Of a stretch of 64,000 nt of DNA, positions 45,476 to 54,342 are shown one piece after another (the stretch's first letter is position 1; the number at the start of each line of letters is the position of its first letter). A program made the translations under genes and the position numbers. The notes under the pieces were generated by a model. The model had not been told where the DNA came from. It was given only the letters and a program-made list of their open reading frames with translations, and did not search any database. This DNA comes from Pseudomonas congelans (lineage in GTDB: Bacteria; Pseudomonadota; Gammaproteobacteria; Pseudomonadales; Pseudomonadaceae): NCBI RefSeq assembly GCF_900103225.1, contig NZ_FNJH01000001.1, positions 389,178 through 453,177 of the forward strand. The letters are read 5' to 3'.

Positions 45476-46198
45476 ATGACAGATCGTCCCATCCTCCTGC
45501 CCGCCATGCGGCAGGTTTCTCGCGATACCCTCCAGGATCAGGTGTACCGGCAGATTCGTGAAGCGCTGATGAGCGGGCGCTTTCAGCCGGGTCAGAAGCT
45601 GACGATCCGTGGTCTGGCCGAGGCGCTGGGTTCCAGTCCGATGCCGGTGCGCGAAGCACTGAATCGTCTCAGTGCAGAGAACGCCTTCGAAGTCACCGAA
45701 ACCGCCCGGCTGCGTGTGCCCATGATGACCCCGGAGCGGCTGCGCGAGATTCGCGATGCGCGTGTGGCGCTGGAAGGTCTGTTGGCCGAGAAAGCCGTGA
45801 TTCTGATCAACGACGCCGATCTTGCCGACATCAGCCAGCTCTGTGGGCAGATGCAGAAGGCTGCTGACAGCGTTGATGTCGCGCTCTATCTGTGGACCAA
45901 CTTTGCCTTTCACCGGCGCATTTATGCGGTAGCCAAGGCTGAGCTCATCGTGGCAGCAGTGGAGAATTTCTGGCTGCACATCGGTCCGTGTTTCGCGTTG
46001 GTTGCGCCTGACCGGGCGCATCTTCAGCGTTCGATGGAGGCGCACAACCGTATCGTCGAGGCGTTGGCGGCGCGTGATGGGGCGGCGGCTCGTGCAGCTG
46101 TCACCGACGACATCATGCAGGCTGCCGACTCTCTGACACGCCTGATCGCAAAGAGCGACCGCTCCAGGTCGCGTGTCTCGGGAGTGAAAAAAGTATGA
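45476..46198 (+). CDS. GntR-family regulator, FCD (FadR-like) subgroup
   Basis: A 240-aa regulator. The winged helix spans about residues 18-75 (LQDQVYRQIREALMSGRFQPG, SSPMPVREALNRLSAENAFEV). The C-terminal FCD helical bundle has the metal/ligand-type residues Asp (RDARVALE) and His (FAFHRRIY, MEAHNRIVEAL). It overlaps the next gene by 4 bases, so it heads the catabolic operon it probably controls. Effector unknown. Confidence 0.9.
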   Translation: MTDRPILLPAMRQVSRDTLQDQVYRQIREALMSGRFQPGQKLTIRGLAEALGSSPMPVREALNRLSAENAFEVTETARLRVPMMTPERLREIRDARVALEGLLAEKAVILINDADLADISQLCGQMQKAADSVDVALYLWTNFAFHRRIYAVAKAELIVAAVENFWLHIGPCFALVAPDRAHLQRSMEAHNRIVEALAARDGAAARAAVTDDIMQAADSLTRLIAKSDRSRSRVSGVKKV

Positions 46199-46983
46199 GT
46201 GTTCTCAATCGGCTGGTTCCCTATGCAGGTCTGCGTGTCCTTATTTCCGGCGGTGCAGCCGGGATCGGTGAGGTGTTGGCGGCGGCTTACCTGGAAGCGG
46301 GGGCAAAGGTACATGTGTGCGATGTCAGCGAGGCGGCCATTGCGGCATTCCTCGATCGCCATCCAGGCAGTGTCGCCACCCACGCAGACGTTGCTGATCC
46401 GGCGCAGATCGAAGTGGTATTCAAGGTGCAGCGCGAGCAATTCGGTGGTCTTGATGTGCTGATCAACAACGCCGGGATTGCCGGTCCGACGGCAGGCATC
46501 GATGCCATTAGCGAAGAAGAGTGGCAGCGCACCATCGACATCAATCTCACCGGGCAATACCGCTTCGCTCATCACGCGGTGCCGTTGCTCAAGGCCTCGC
46601 CCAACGCTCACCTGATCCATATCGCTTCGGTCGCCGGTCGCTTGGGCTATGCCTGGCGCACCCCGTATGCCGCGACCAAGTGGGCGATTGTCGGGCTAAT
46701 GAAGTCGCTGGCGTCCGAGCTGGGGGAAAGTGATATCCGCGTCAATGCCTTGCTGCCGGGTATTGTCGAAGGTCCGCGCATGGACGGAGTAATTCGGGCC
46801 CGTGCGCAACAGATGAACGTGCCGGAGGAGGAGATGCGCGAGGAGTACCTGAAAAAGATTTCGCTCAAGCGCATGGTCACCGCCGAGGACGTTGCCGCAA
46901 TGGCACTGTTTTTATGCTCCCCCGCCGCCCGCAATGTCACGGGTCAGGCCATCAGTGTGGATGGCAACGTCGAGTACCTCTGA
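46195..46983 (+). CDS. Short-chain dehydrogenase/reductase
   Basis: A 262-aa classical SDR: cofactor loop SGGAAGIG (about residues 18-25), NNAG (about 91), catalytic Ser in IASVAGRLG and YAATK (about 159-163). Acidic Asp at the end of strand beta-2 (VCDVSEAA) favours NAD. It probably oxidises a hydroxyl of the operon's substrate to a ketone that the next enzyme could cleave; the substrate is unknown. Confidence 0.88.
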   Translation: MSVLNRLVPYAGLRVLISGGAAGIGEVLAAAYLEAGAKVHVCDVSEAAIAAFLDRHPGSVATHADVADPAQIEVVFKVQREQFGGLDVLINNAGIAGPTAGIDAISEEEWQRTIDINLTGQYRFAHHAVPLLKASPNAHLIHIASVAGRLGYAWRTPYAATKWAIVGLMKSLASELGESDIRVNALLPGIVEGPRMDGVIRARAQQMNVPEEEMREEYLKKISLKRMVTAEDVAAMALFLCSPAARNVTGQAISVDGNVEYL

Positions 46984-47073
46984 GGATTCGGCCCGATAGC
47001 AACCATGACCGGACGTCGTCCGAGTCATGTTCCAAATCAGACTTCTCGCCAACAACAAGAACGGAGAATGCTC

Positions 47074-48006
47074 ATGCCCAAAAAACGTCCGGTCATCATC
47101 ACCTGCGCCGTCACGGGGGCGATCCACACGCCGTCGATGTCGCCTCATTTGCCGATCACGCCGCAGGAAATCGCCGATGCAGCCATCGGTGCCGCCGAGG
47201 CCGGGGCCTCGATCGTTCATTTGCACGCCCGCGACCCTCGTGACGGGCGGCCCAGTCAGGATGTCGATCTGTTTCGGCAGTTCCTGCCGCAGATCAAGGC
47301 AAAGAGCGACGTGGTGATCAATATCACTACTGGCGGCGCGCCGACCATGGGCGTGGAAGAGCGCCTGCAACCGGTGGCGCAGCTCAAGCCGGAACTCGCT
47401 TCGTTGAACATGGGCTCAATGAACTTCGGGCTGTACGAAATGCTGGATCGCTACAGCGAATTCAAGCACGACTGGGAGCGGCCCTATCTGGCCGAGAGCG
47501 ACGACCGGATTTTCCGTAACACCTTCCGCGACATCGCGCACATCCTCAATACATGCGCCGAGAACCGCACACGCTTTGAAATTGAATGCTACGACATCGG
47601 TCATCTGTACACCGCAGCGCACTTTCTGCAGCGCGGGTTGCTTAAGGCACCGATTTTCATCCAGTCGGTATTCGGTTTGCGCGGCGGTATCGGCGGGCAT
47701 CCTGAAGACCTGGCGCACATGCGCCGTACGGCTGACCGCCTGTTTGGCGATGCCTATCAGTGGTCGATCCTGGGGGCCGGTCGCAATCAGATTCCGCTGG
47801 GCACCATGGGCCTGTCGATGGGTAGTCATGTGCGTGTCGGCCTGGAGGATTCGCTGTGGGACGGGCCGGGCAAGCTGGCGGCGTCCAATGCCGATCAGGT
47901 CAAGCGTATCCGCACGGTGATCGAAGCGCTGGGCGGGCAGGTGGCGACGCCGGATGAAGCCCGTGAAATGCTCGACCTGAAGGGGCAGGACAAGGTTAAT
48001 TTCTAG
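47074..48006 (+). CDS. Beta-keto acid cleavage enzyme (BKACE, DUF849 family)
   Basis: A 310-aa (beta/alpha)8 metalloenzyme. Family members condense a beta-keto acid with acetyl-CoA and release acetoacetate plus a new CoA ester. The zinc-site HLHARDPRDG (about residues 48-57), NITTGG and GHLYTAAHFLQRG are typical. ATG 47074 is chosen because GGAG at 47063-47066 is 7 bases away; the ATG at 47068 is too close. The BKACE family covers many substrates, so this one cannot be named. Confidence 0.88.
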   Translation: MPKKRPVIITCAVTGAIHTPSMSPHLPITPQEIADAAIGAAEAGASIVHLHARDPRDGRPSQDVDLFRQFLPQIKAKSDVVINITTGGAPTMGVEERLQPVAQLKPELASLNMGSMNFGLYEMLDRYSEFKHDWERPYLAESDDRIFRNTFRDIAHILNTCAENRTRFEIECYDIGHLYTAAHFLQRGLLKAPIFIQSVFGLRGGIGGHPEDLAHMRRTADRLFGDAYQWSILGAGRNQIPLGTMGLSMGSHVRVGLEDSLWDGPGKLAASNADQVKRIRTVIEALGGQVATPDEAREMLDLKGQDKVNF

Positions 48007-48053
48007 TCGCCGCAAAATGCGTCATCTCAATAACAACAAGACAGAGGTGAAAA

Positions 48054-48932
48054 ATGCGTATCGAAATCGTTGTCGACGTGAAGACCACGCTAGGCGAAGG
48101 TCCGGTCTGGGATGTCGAGCAACAGCGCCTGTACTGGATCGACAGCTTCGACGGCCGTGTCCTGCGTTGCACGGACGACGGGCGCGAACTGCGCGCCTGG
48201 GATGTCGGCCAGAAAATCGGTTCCATGGCCTTGCGCAAGCATGGCGACGCGGCGCTTGTCGCGTTGCAGACCGGCATCTACAACCTTGACCTGCCGAGCG
48301 GCGATCTCGAGCTGATCGTCGACCCTGAACCCGGCTTGCCGAACAATCGGCTCAATGATGGCAAGGTCGATCGGCAGGGCCGCTTCATCGTGGGCTCGAT
48401 GGACACGCAGGAGGATCAGGCCAGCGCAAAGCTGTATCGCCTCGACCCTGACCTGAGCCTGCACACCCTGGATGAGGGCATCATCGTGTCCAACGGCCCT
48501 TGCTGGAGTCCGGGCGGGGAAACTTTTTATTTCGCCGACACCTGGTCAGGAGAGATCTGGACCTACGATTACGACAACGCCAGCGGCGCAGTCTCCAACA
48601 GACGCACCTTTACCAAGGTCGACACCTCGGCAGGGGGCGCGGCGGATGGCTGCACCGTGGATGCCGAAGGCTGTCTGTGGCAAGCGCTGGTGTATGCCGG
48701 AAAACTGGTGCGTTACACCCCTGACGGGCAGGTGGATCGCATCATCGACATGCCCGTGAAGAAAGTGACCAGTCTGACCTTCGGCGGTCCGAATCTGGAC
48801 ACACTGTTTGTCACCTCCATGGCCAAGCCGCCGTTGCCGCGTTTTCCGGAAGATGGCCAGCAGCGCGGTGCCCTGTTCGCCATCACCGGGCTGGGTGTGA
48901 AAGGCATTGCCGAGCGGCGCTTTGCCAGTTAA
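48054..48932 (+). CDS. SMP-30/gluconolactonase-family protein
   Basis: A 292-aa six-bladed beta-propeller hydrolase that opens sugar or other lactones. Metal ligands Glu in LGEGPVWD (about residue 15), Asn in NGPCWSPGG and Asp in FYFADTWSGEIW (about 160) are visible, as is NRLNDGKVDRQGRFIVGSMD. In this operon it would hydrolyse a lactone made by, or feeding, the dehydrogenase. AGAGG lies upstream of the ATG. Confidence 0.9.
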   Translation: MRIEIVVDVKTTLGEGPVWDVEQQRLYWIDSFDGRVLRCTDDGRELRAWDVGQKIGSMALRKHGDAALVALQTGIYNLDLPSGDLELIVDPEPGLPNNRLNDGKVDRQGRFIVGSMDTQEDQASAKLYRLDPDLSLHTLDEGIIVSNGPCWSPGGETFYFADTWSGEIWTYDYDNASGAVSNRRTFTKVDTSAGGAADGCTVDAEGCLWQALVYAGKLVRYTPDGQVDRIIDMPVKKVTSLTFGGPNLDTLFVTSMAKPPLPRFPEDGQQRGALFAITGLGVKGIAERRFAS

Positions 48933-49015
48933 CCCACCAACAGACCGAACCTGAACGTTAAGGACGACTGAACCCTTTCTCGCTGGGGCGTGCGCGACAC
49001 GCCTGGAGATTTCCC

Positions 49016-50338
49016 ATGCCAAATAACAAGAATGCATCGCTGGGCAAGATTCATCGTTTTTCGTGGGTGTCGTTGCTGGTCTGCTGGATGATCTGGATTT
49101 TGAACGCCTACGATCGCGAGATCGTCTTGCGCCTGGGGCCGACGATTTCCAAGCATTTCGACCTGTCTGCGGATCAGTGGGGGACGGTGGCAACGGTGGT
49201 CATGCTGGCACTGGCCGTTCTCGATATTCCCGGCTCTATCTGGAGTGATCGCTACGGCGGTGGGTGGAAGAGGGCGCGCTTTCAGGTGCCGCTGGTACTG
49301 GGTTACACCGCGCTGTCGTTTCTGTCGGGCTTCAAGGCATTGAGTGGCAGCCTGGCCAGTTTCATCGCCTTGCGCGTCGGGGTGAATCTGGGCGCTGGCT
49401 GGGGCGAGCCTGTCGGTGTCAGCAATACTGCCGAGTGGTGGCCAGTAGAACGTCGCGGTTTTGCTCTGGGCGCGCACCATACCGGTTACCCCATCGGCGC
49501 GATGCTCAGCGGCATTGTCGCCAGTTTCGTGATCAGCACTTACGGAGAGGAAAACTGGCGTTATGTATTCTTCTTCGCCTTCGTCGTAGCGCTGCCGCTG
49601 ATGATTTTCTGGGCACGCTACTCGACGGCCGAGCGCATCACCCAACTGTACGTGGATATCGCTGCCAAAGGCATGACCCCGCCGGACAGCACACCGTCGA
49701 CCAATGTAAAAGGCCAGGTGTGGAAGTCGGTGAAGGCAACCCTGAGCAACCGCAACATCGCCCTGACTGCCGGTAACACCCTGCTTACGCAAGTGGTGTA
49801 CATGGGCGTCAACATTGTTCTGCCAGCCTATCTGTACAACATCCTCAGCCTGTCGCTGGCCGAGTCGGCGGGAATGAGCGTGGTGTTCACCCTGACCGGC
49901 ATCCTCGGGCAATTGATCTGGCCATCGCTGTCGGACATCATCGGTCGGCGCATCACATTGATCATCTGCGGCATATGGATGGCGGTCAGCGTCGGGGCCT
50001 TTTACTTCGCCAACACCATCCTGATCGTCATCGCCGTGCAGTTGCTTTTCGGCCTGGTCGCCAATGCTGTCTGGCCCATCTACTACGCGGTCGCTTCCGA
50101 CTCGGCGCAACCTTCGGCGACCTCCACAGCCAACGGGATCATCACCACAGCGATGTTCATCGGCGGCGGTATCGCCCCGGTGCTGATGGGAACGCTGATT
50201 TCCATGGGCGGTGGCTGGACCAGCCTCAGCGGCTATACCGTGTGCTTTTTCGTAATGGCCGGTTGCGCATTGGGCGGGGCGTTCCTGCAGCTGTTTTCTC
50301 ACCGTCCAGAGTTGCTGACGGTGCAGCGGAGCGTGTGA
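49016..50338 (+). CDS. MFS transporter, ACS-like
   Basis: A 440-aa permease with 12 hydrophobic segments, starting with SWVSLLVCWMIWILNAYDRE and motif A-like SIWSDRYGGGWKRARF after segment 2. Asn/Asp/Arg in the first segment resemble acid-sugar transporters. Last gene of the GntR-SDR-BKACE-lactonase unit, it probably imports the substrate. Confidence 0.87.
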   Translation: MPNNKNASLGKIHRFSWVSLLVCWMIWILNAYDREIVLRLGPTISKHFDLSADQWGTVATVVMLALAVLDIPGSIWSDRYGGGWKRARFQVPLVLGYTALSFLSGFKALSGSLASFIALRVGVNLGAGWGEPVGVSNTAEWWPVERRGFALGAHHTGYPIGAMLSGIVASFVISTYGEENWRYVFFFAFVVALPLMIFWARYSTAERITQLYVDIAAKGMTPPDSTPSTNVKGQVWKSVKATLSNRNIALTAGNTLLTQVVYMGVNIVLPAYLYNILSLSLAESAGMSVVFTLTGILGQLIWPSLSDIIGRRITLIICGIWMAVSVGAFYFANTILIVIAVQLLFGLVANAVWPIYYAVASDSAQPSATSTANGIITTAMFIGGGIAPVLMGTLISMGGGWTSLSGYTVCFFVMAGCALGGAFLQLFSHRPELLTVQRSV

Positions 50339-50915
50339 GGACGGGCAGTGATGTCACTTGGTTCTGATCTGAAATAGCCGTAAGCCGCTATGTAGGGATG
50401 CTTGGTATCTGGACTAATGCGTCAGCCTGCGGGGACCGGAAAGACAGCGTAAGCGCTCAAAATCTGTCCCCGTATCAACCGGAAAACTTCACTTTAAAAG
50501 GGGTCGCAAGCGCTTTTCGGGCCGTTAAACCGATTCAATAGCGAAGATAAAGTATGACTTTTCCCTCCATTACTTGCTATTCAGCGACATCTGAGCTGTC
50601 GCAATCAGAACATACCTTGACTAACACAGGCAAAAACTTGACGTCAGAAATCTTCGGGCGTCAAGTTTTTCGAGTTGTATAGAGTATTGAATGCCAAGTG
50701 TAATAAAAATTTTTTATCGTTAAATATCATTGCCTTAGCTTGGTTTATAGCCGTTATTCAGGTTTTGTAAGCTTATAGCTTCTAAAGTTACTGAGCTGGC
50801 GGGCGACATGAGTACTATCTCAATGACATCAATCATAAAAGTTGGTTCAGCCCATTTTTACGAGTGATAGCGCCCACCATGCAAGCCACGGAATGGCTAG
50901 TTCAGGACCGACATC
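50339..50915. other. Gene-free interval upstream of the chemoreceptor
   Basis: 577 bases with no gene candidate. It holds a terminator (50632-50670) and AT-rich sequence (50695-50760) that probably contains the chemoreceptor promoter. Confidence 0.6.
50632..50670 (+). terminator. Hairpin terminator
   Basis: AAAAACTTGACG (50632-50643) and CGTCAAGTTTTT (50659-50670) form a 12-base perfect stem; works on either strand. It lies 294 bases after the MFS gene. Confidence 0.75.
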
Positions 50916-52538
50916 ATGTTCAGCAAACTCAGCATCTCGCAAAAGCTTTACTTCAGCTTTGCCGCGATCATCGTGCTTATCGTCGTCCTTGTCGCGAGTG
51001 CTTACAGAGGTTTCGAGCAGGTCGAAGAGGCTACAAACAGCAATGTTCATACGTATCAGGTGTTGAGCGAAGCGCAACTTGCCCTTGAACAGCTGATCAA
51101 TATCGAGACCGGGATGCGAGGCTTTGTCATCGCTTCGAAGGATGCGTTCCTGGAGCCATTGGTGGCGGGGGAGAGGCGTTTCAACGAAGAACTCGATTCG
51201 CTCAAGCGCCTGACAGCTGACAATGCGGAGCAGCAGCGCCGCCTGGCCGCTCTGGGTGATACCCAGAAGCGCTGGCTCGATGAAGATATCAATCCGATCA
51301 TCGCCCTGCGCCGCGATCTGACTGCACGCAATATGCCTGATGATGAGCTGGATGCACGCATCACCTCGGGGGCCGACAAAGCCAAGATGGACAGCATGCG
51401 TGCTCTGCTCGCTGAAATCAGCGGTACTGAGCAAAAGTTGCTGGTTCAGCGCAGTCAGGAAATGTCCGATGCCAAGCGGTTTGCGATCATGATTCTGATG
51501 TGCGGCGGCCTGGCCGCGGCTGTTCTTGCGATGATCCTTGCCGCTGTATTGGGGCGCAGCACCACGGCGCGCTTGCAACTGGCCATTGATGCCGCAACGG
51601 CAATTGCCAATGGCAAGCTGGACACTGTGATCGACACCAGCAGTCACGATGAACTGCCGAAAGCCTTTGATCGTATGCAGAATCGCCTGCGCGAGATGAT
51701 TCAACAGATCAGCCAGGCCGCCAATCAACTGGTCGTCGCCGTGCAACAGATTTCCGGTGCTTCCGAACAGCTGTCCGGTGCTATCCAGGAACAGTCGACG
51801 TCCGCCTCGGCGATGGCGGCCACTATCGAAGAACTGACCGTCAGCATCCATCACGTTTCCGAAAACGCCGATGAGGCGCATGAACTCGCCAGCCGCTCAG
51901 GGCAGCAGTCGAAGGACGGTGCGCAGGTCATCGAAAATACCCTGTCCAGCATGAATGGCATCGCCCGGACAGTGCAGCTGTCTTCTACTCAGGTCGCAGG
52001 ACTGGGTCAGCACTCCGAGCACATTTCGTCGATCGTCAGCGTGATTCAGGGCATTGCCGATCAGACCAACCTGCTGGCCCTCAACGCTGCCATCGAGGCG
52101 GCGCGTGCCGGTGAACAGGGACGTGGCTTCGCAGTGGTTGCCGACGAAGTACGCCTGCTGGCGCAGAACACCGGCAAGTCCACCAAGGAAATCGCCGGGA
52201 TGATCGATAAAATTCAGGCGGGCGTACGGGAAACCGTCGAGAGCATGCGCAGCGGCGTTCAGGAAGTGAACGAAGGCGTGGAAATGGCGGGCACTGCCGG
52301 TCAAGCGATCATTGAGATTCGCGACAGTTCGGGCAAGGTTCTGCAGGTGGTCGACCAGATATCTTTCGCGCTGCGTGAGCAAACCGCCGCCAGCCAGGAT
52401 GTTGCACGTAACGTCGAGCGCTCTGCGCAAATGGCTGAACAGAACAACATGTCGGTTCAGGAACTGCTCAAGACCAGCGGCGGCCTGAAGATCCTCGCCA
52501 CCAGCCTGCAGACGGAAGTGGGCAAGTTTCGGCTATAA
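50916..52538 (+). CDS. Methyl-accepting chemotaxis protein with CHASE3 sensor domain
   Basis: A 540-aa transmembrane chemoreceptor. Segment 1 at about 10-30, periplasmic CHASE3-type helical bundle (about 38-185, [23 protein letters not shown]), segment 2 at about 190-212, HAMP (about 213-265), and a signalling coiled coil whose tip [19 protein letters not shown] (about 385-403) binds CheA/CheW. No C-terminal CheR-binding pentapeptide. The ligand is unknown. Confidence 0.92.
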   Translation: MFSKLSISQKLYFSFAAIIVLIVVLVASAYRGFEQVEEATNSNVHTYQVLSEAQLALEQLINIETGMRGFVIASKDAFLEPLVAGERRFNEELDSLKRLTADNAEQQRRLAALGDTQKRWLDEDINPIIALRRDLTARNMPDDELDARITSGADKAKMDSMRALLAEISGTEQKLLVQRSQEMSDAKRFAIMILMCGGLAAAVLAMILAAVLGRSTTARLQLAIDAATAIANGKLDTVIDTSSHDELPKAFDRMQNRLREMIQQISQAANQLVVAVQQISGASEQLSGAIQEQSTSASAMAATIEELTVSIHHVSENADEAHELASRSGQQSKDGAQVIENTLSSMNGIARTVQLSSTQVAGLGQHSEHISSIVSVIQGIADQTNLLALNAAIEAARAGEQGRGFAVVADEVRLLAQNTGKSTKEIAGMIDKIQAGVRETVESMRSGVQEVNEGVEMAGTAGQAIIEIRDSSGKVLQVVDQISFALREQTAASQDVARNVERSAQMAEQNNMSVQELLKTSGGLKILATSLQTEVGKFRL

Positions 52539-52575
52539 GGTCTGAAGAAAGCTCGTCAACCCGCTCACGCTGCTG

Positions 52576-52616
52576 AAAACCCCGGTATTGGTCTATGGCT
52601 AATCCCGGGGTTTTTT
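52576..52616 (+). terminator. Terminator after the chemoreceptor
   Basis: AAAACCCCGG (52576-52585) and CCGGGGTTTTTT (52605-52616). Confidence 0.85.
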
Positions 52617-52817
52617 CTGGCATATTCAAAAAACGCACCTAACCTTTGGTGCCTTGATGACATACCCGTGGAGGTCGTCAGAACCGGTCAAAAGGGGTGC
52701 CAAGCGTGATGCCCTGCGGGCTTTCAGGTCGTCCGGCAGGGCAAGGATGAGCAGTACATCGGAATTCATGCAATGAAATGGCAGCGCAGGCTGTCTCAGG
52801 ACTGATACCTTTTTACG

Positions 52818-53117
52818 TCAATGCTGAGCCAGAATACTGTCCAGCAGACCCGGGAAACGGCTTTCCAAGACCTGTTTACGCAGCGAGTTCATGTGCGTGG
52901 TGCCCACGTTGCGCGTCTGTACGAGCCCGGCATCGCGCAGCACGCGGAAGTGATGGGACATGCTGGATTTGGGACGTCCGCCGTCCAGTTCGCCGCAGGT
53001 GGCTTCTGCAACGCCGGCCAGGCAGCGCACGATTCCCATGCGAACGGGATCACTCAAGGCATAGAGCACGCGTTCGAGTGTGAGGTCTTCAGGATCGGGG
53101 TGTTGGAAGGTTCGCAT
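52818..53117 (-). CDS. ArsR-family repressor
   Basis: A 99-aa winged-helix repressor: LYALSDPVRMGIVRCLAG then SSMSHHFRVLRDAGLVQTRNVG, the ArsR recognition region (about residues 50-70). There is a single Cys in each of RCLAG and ATCGEL, so it may sense a reactive electrophile rather than arsenite. ATG 53117 is chosen because earlier in-frame codons fall in or next to the operator. Divergent from xenA with a shared palindrome. Confidence 0.88.
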   Translation of the reverse strand: MRTFQHPDPEDLTLERVLYALSDPVRMGIVRCLAGVAEATCGELDGGRPKSSMSHHFRVLRDAGLVQTRNVGTTHMNSLRKQVLESRFPGLLDSILAQH

Positions 53118-53154
53118 GGCGGGGATGATATCAAGGCTTCCGTTTATTGCCATA

Positions 53155-53172
53155 GTTCGATTACCATCGAAC
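53155..53172 (+). promoter_or_regulatory. ArsR operator between arsR-like gene and xenA
   Basis: GTTCGAT-TACC-ATCGAAC is a perfect inverted repeat with 7-base arms, located 41 bases before the xenA start and in the divergent promoter region. Confidence 0.7.
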
Positions 53173-53212
53173 AACTGAAATCAAAAGTCATCTGGCCTAC
53201 GGGAGCTTTCCA

Positions 53213-54304
53213 ATGTCTGCATTGTTCGAACCCTTCAAACTGAAAGACGTGACGCTGCGCAACCGAATCGCCATTCCTCCGATGTGCCAGTACTCGGCAA
53301 CCGAAGGTGTTATCAACGACTGGCACCACGTGCATCTGGCCAGCATGGCACGCGGTGGTGCGGGCCTGTTGGTGGTCGAAGCTACCGCCGTCGCGCCGGA
53401 AGGGCGTATTACCCCCGGTTGCACTGGTATCTGGAATGACGAACAGGCGCAGGCATTCGTGCCTGTCGTCAAAGCCATCAAGGCTGCAGGGTGCGTGCCG
53501 GGTATTCAGATTGCCCACGCCGGCCGCAAGGCCAGCGCCAACCGTCCGTGGGAAGGCGATGACCATATCGCGGCTTCCGATTCGCGCGGCTGGGACACTA
53601 TCGCTCCGTCCGCCATCGCGTTCGGTGCCAATCTGCCGAAAGTCCCGCGCGCCATGACCCTGGAAGACATCGCTCGTGTTCGCCAGAACTTTGTCGATGC
53701 TGCCCGTCGCGCTCGCGATGCGGGCTTTGAATGGATCGAGCTGCATTTTGCCCACGGCTACCTGGGACAGAGCTTCTTCTCCGAGCACTCCAACCAGCGT
53801 ACCGATGAGTACGGCGGCAGCTTTGATAACCGCAGCCGTTTCCTGCTGGAAACCCTGGCCGCAGTACGTGAGGTCTGGCCTGAGAACCTGCCGCTCACCG
53901 CACGTTTTGGTGTTATCGAATACGACGGCCGCGACGAGCAGACGCTTGCAGAGTCGATCGAACTGGCGCGCCGCTTCAAGGCTGGCGGTCTGGACCTGCT
54001 GAGTGTCAGCGTCGGTTTCAGTACCCCGGACGCCAACATTCCATGGGGGCCTGCGTTCATGGGGCCTGTTGCCGAGCGTGTGCGTCGTGAAGCGGATATT
54101 CCGGTGACCAGCGCGTGGGGCTTCGGCGAGCCGAAGCTGGCTGAAGAGGCGGTCAAGTCAGGCCAGCTCGATCTGGTCTCGATTGGCCGTGCGCATCTGG
54201 CCGATCCGCACTGGGCCTACTTCGCAGCGAAAGAACTGGGCGTGGAAAAATCCGCCTGGACCCTGCCTGCGCCTTACGCTCACTGGCTTGAACGTTATCG
54301 CTGA
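53213..54304 (+). CDS. xenA: Xenobiotic reductase, Old Yellow Enzyme family
   Basis: A 363-aa FMN-dependent NAD(P)H ene-reductase acting on enones, nitro compounds and nitrate esters. It matches my memory of P. putida XenA in length and in stretches such as RNRIAIPPMCQYSA, WHHVHLASMARGGAGLL, FAHGYLGQSFFSEHSN and PYAHWLERYR. The Cys in PPMCQYS near FMN is a XenA/YqjM-group hallmark. Probably repressed by the divergent ArsR protein and induced by electrophiles. Confidence 0.93.
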   Translation: MSALFEPFKLKDVTLRNRIAIPPMCQYSATEGVINDWHHVHLASMARGGAGLLVVEATAVAPEGRITPGCTGIWNDEQAQAFVPVVKAIKAAGCVPGIQIAHAGRKASANRPWEGDDHIAASDSRGWDTIAPSAIAFGANLPKVPRAMTLEDIARVRQNFVDAARRARDAGFEWIELHFAHGYLGQSFFSEHSNQRTDEYGGSFDNRSRFLLETLAAVREVWPENLPLTARFGVIEYDGRDEQTLAESIELARRFKAGGLDLLSVSVGFSTPDANIPWGPAFMGPVAERVRREADIPVTSAWGFGEPKLAEEAVKSGQLDLVSIGRAHLADPHWAYFAAKELGVEKSAWTLPAPYAHWLERYR

Positions 54305-54342
54305 GCACGCCTGACCTGAAGATATGCATGCGTTGGTGGCAT

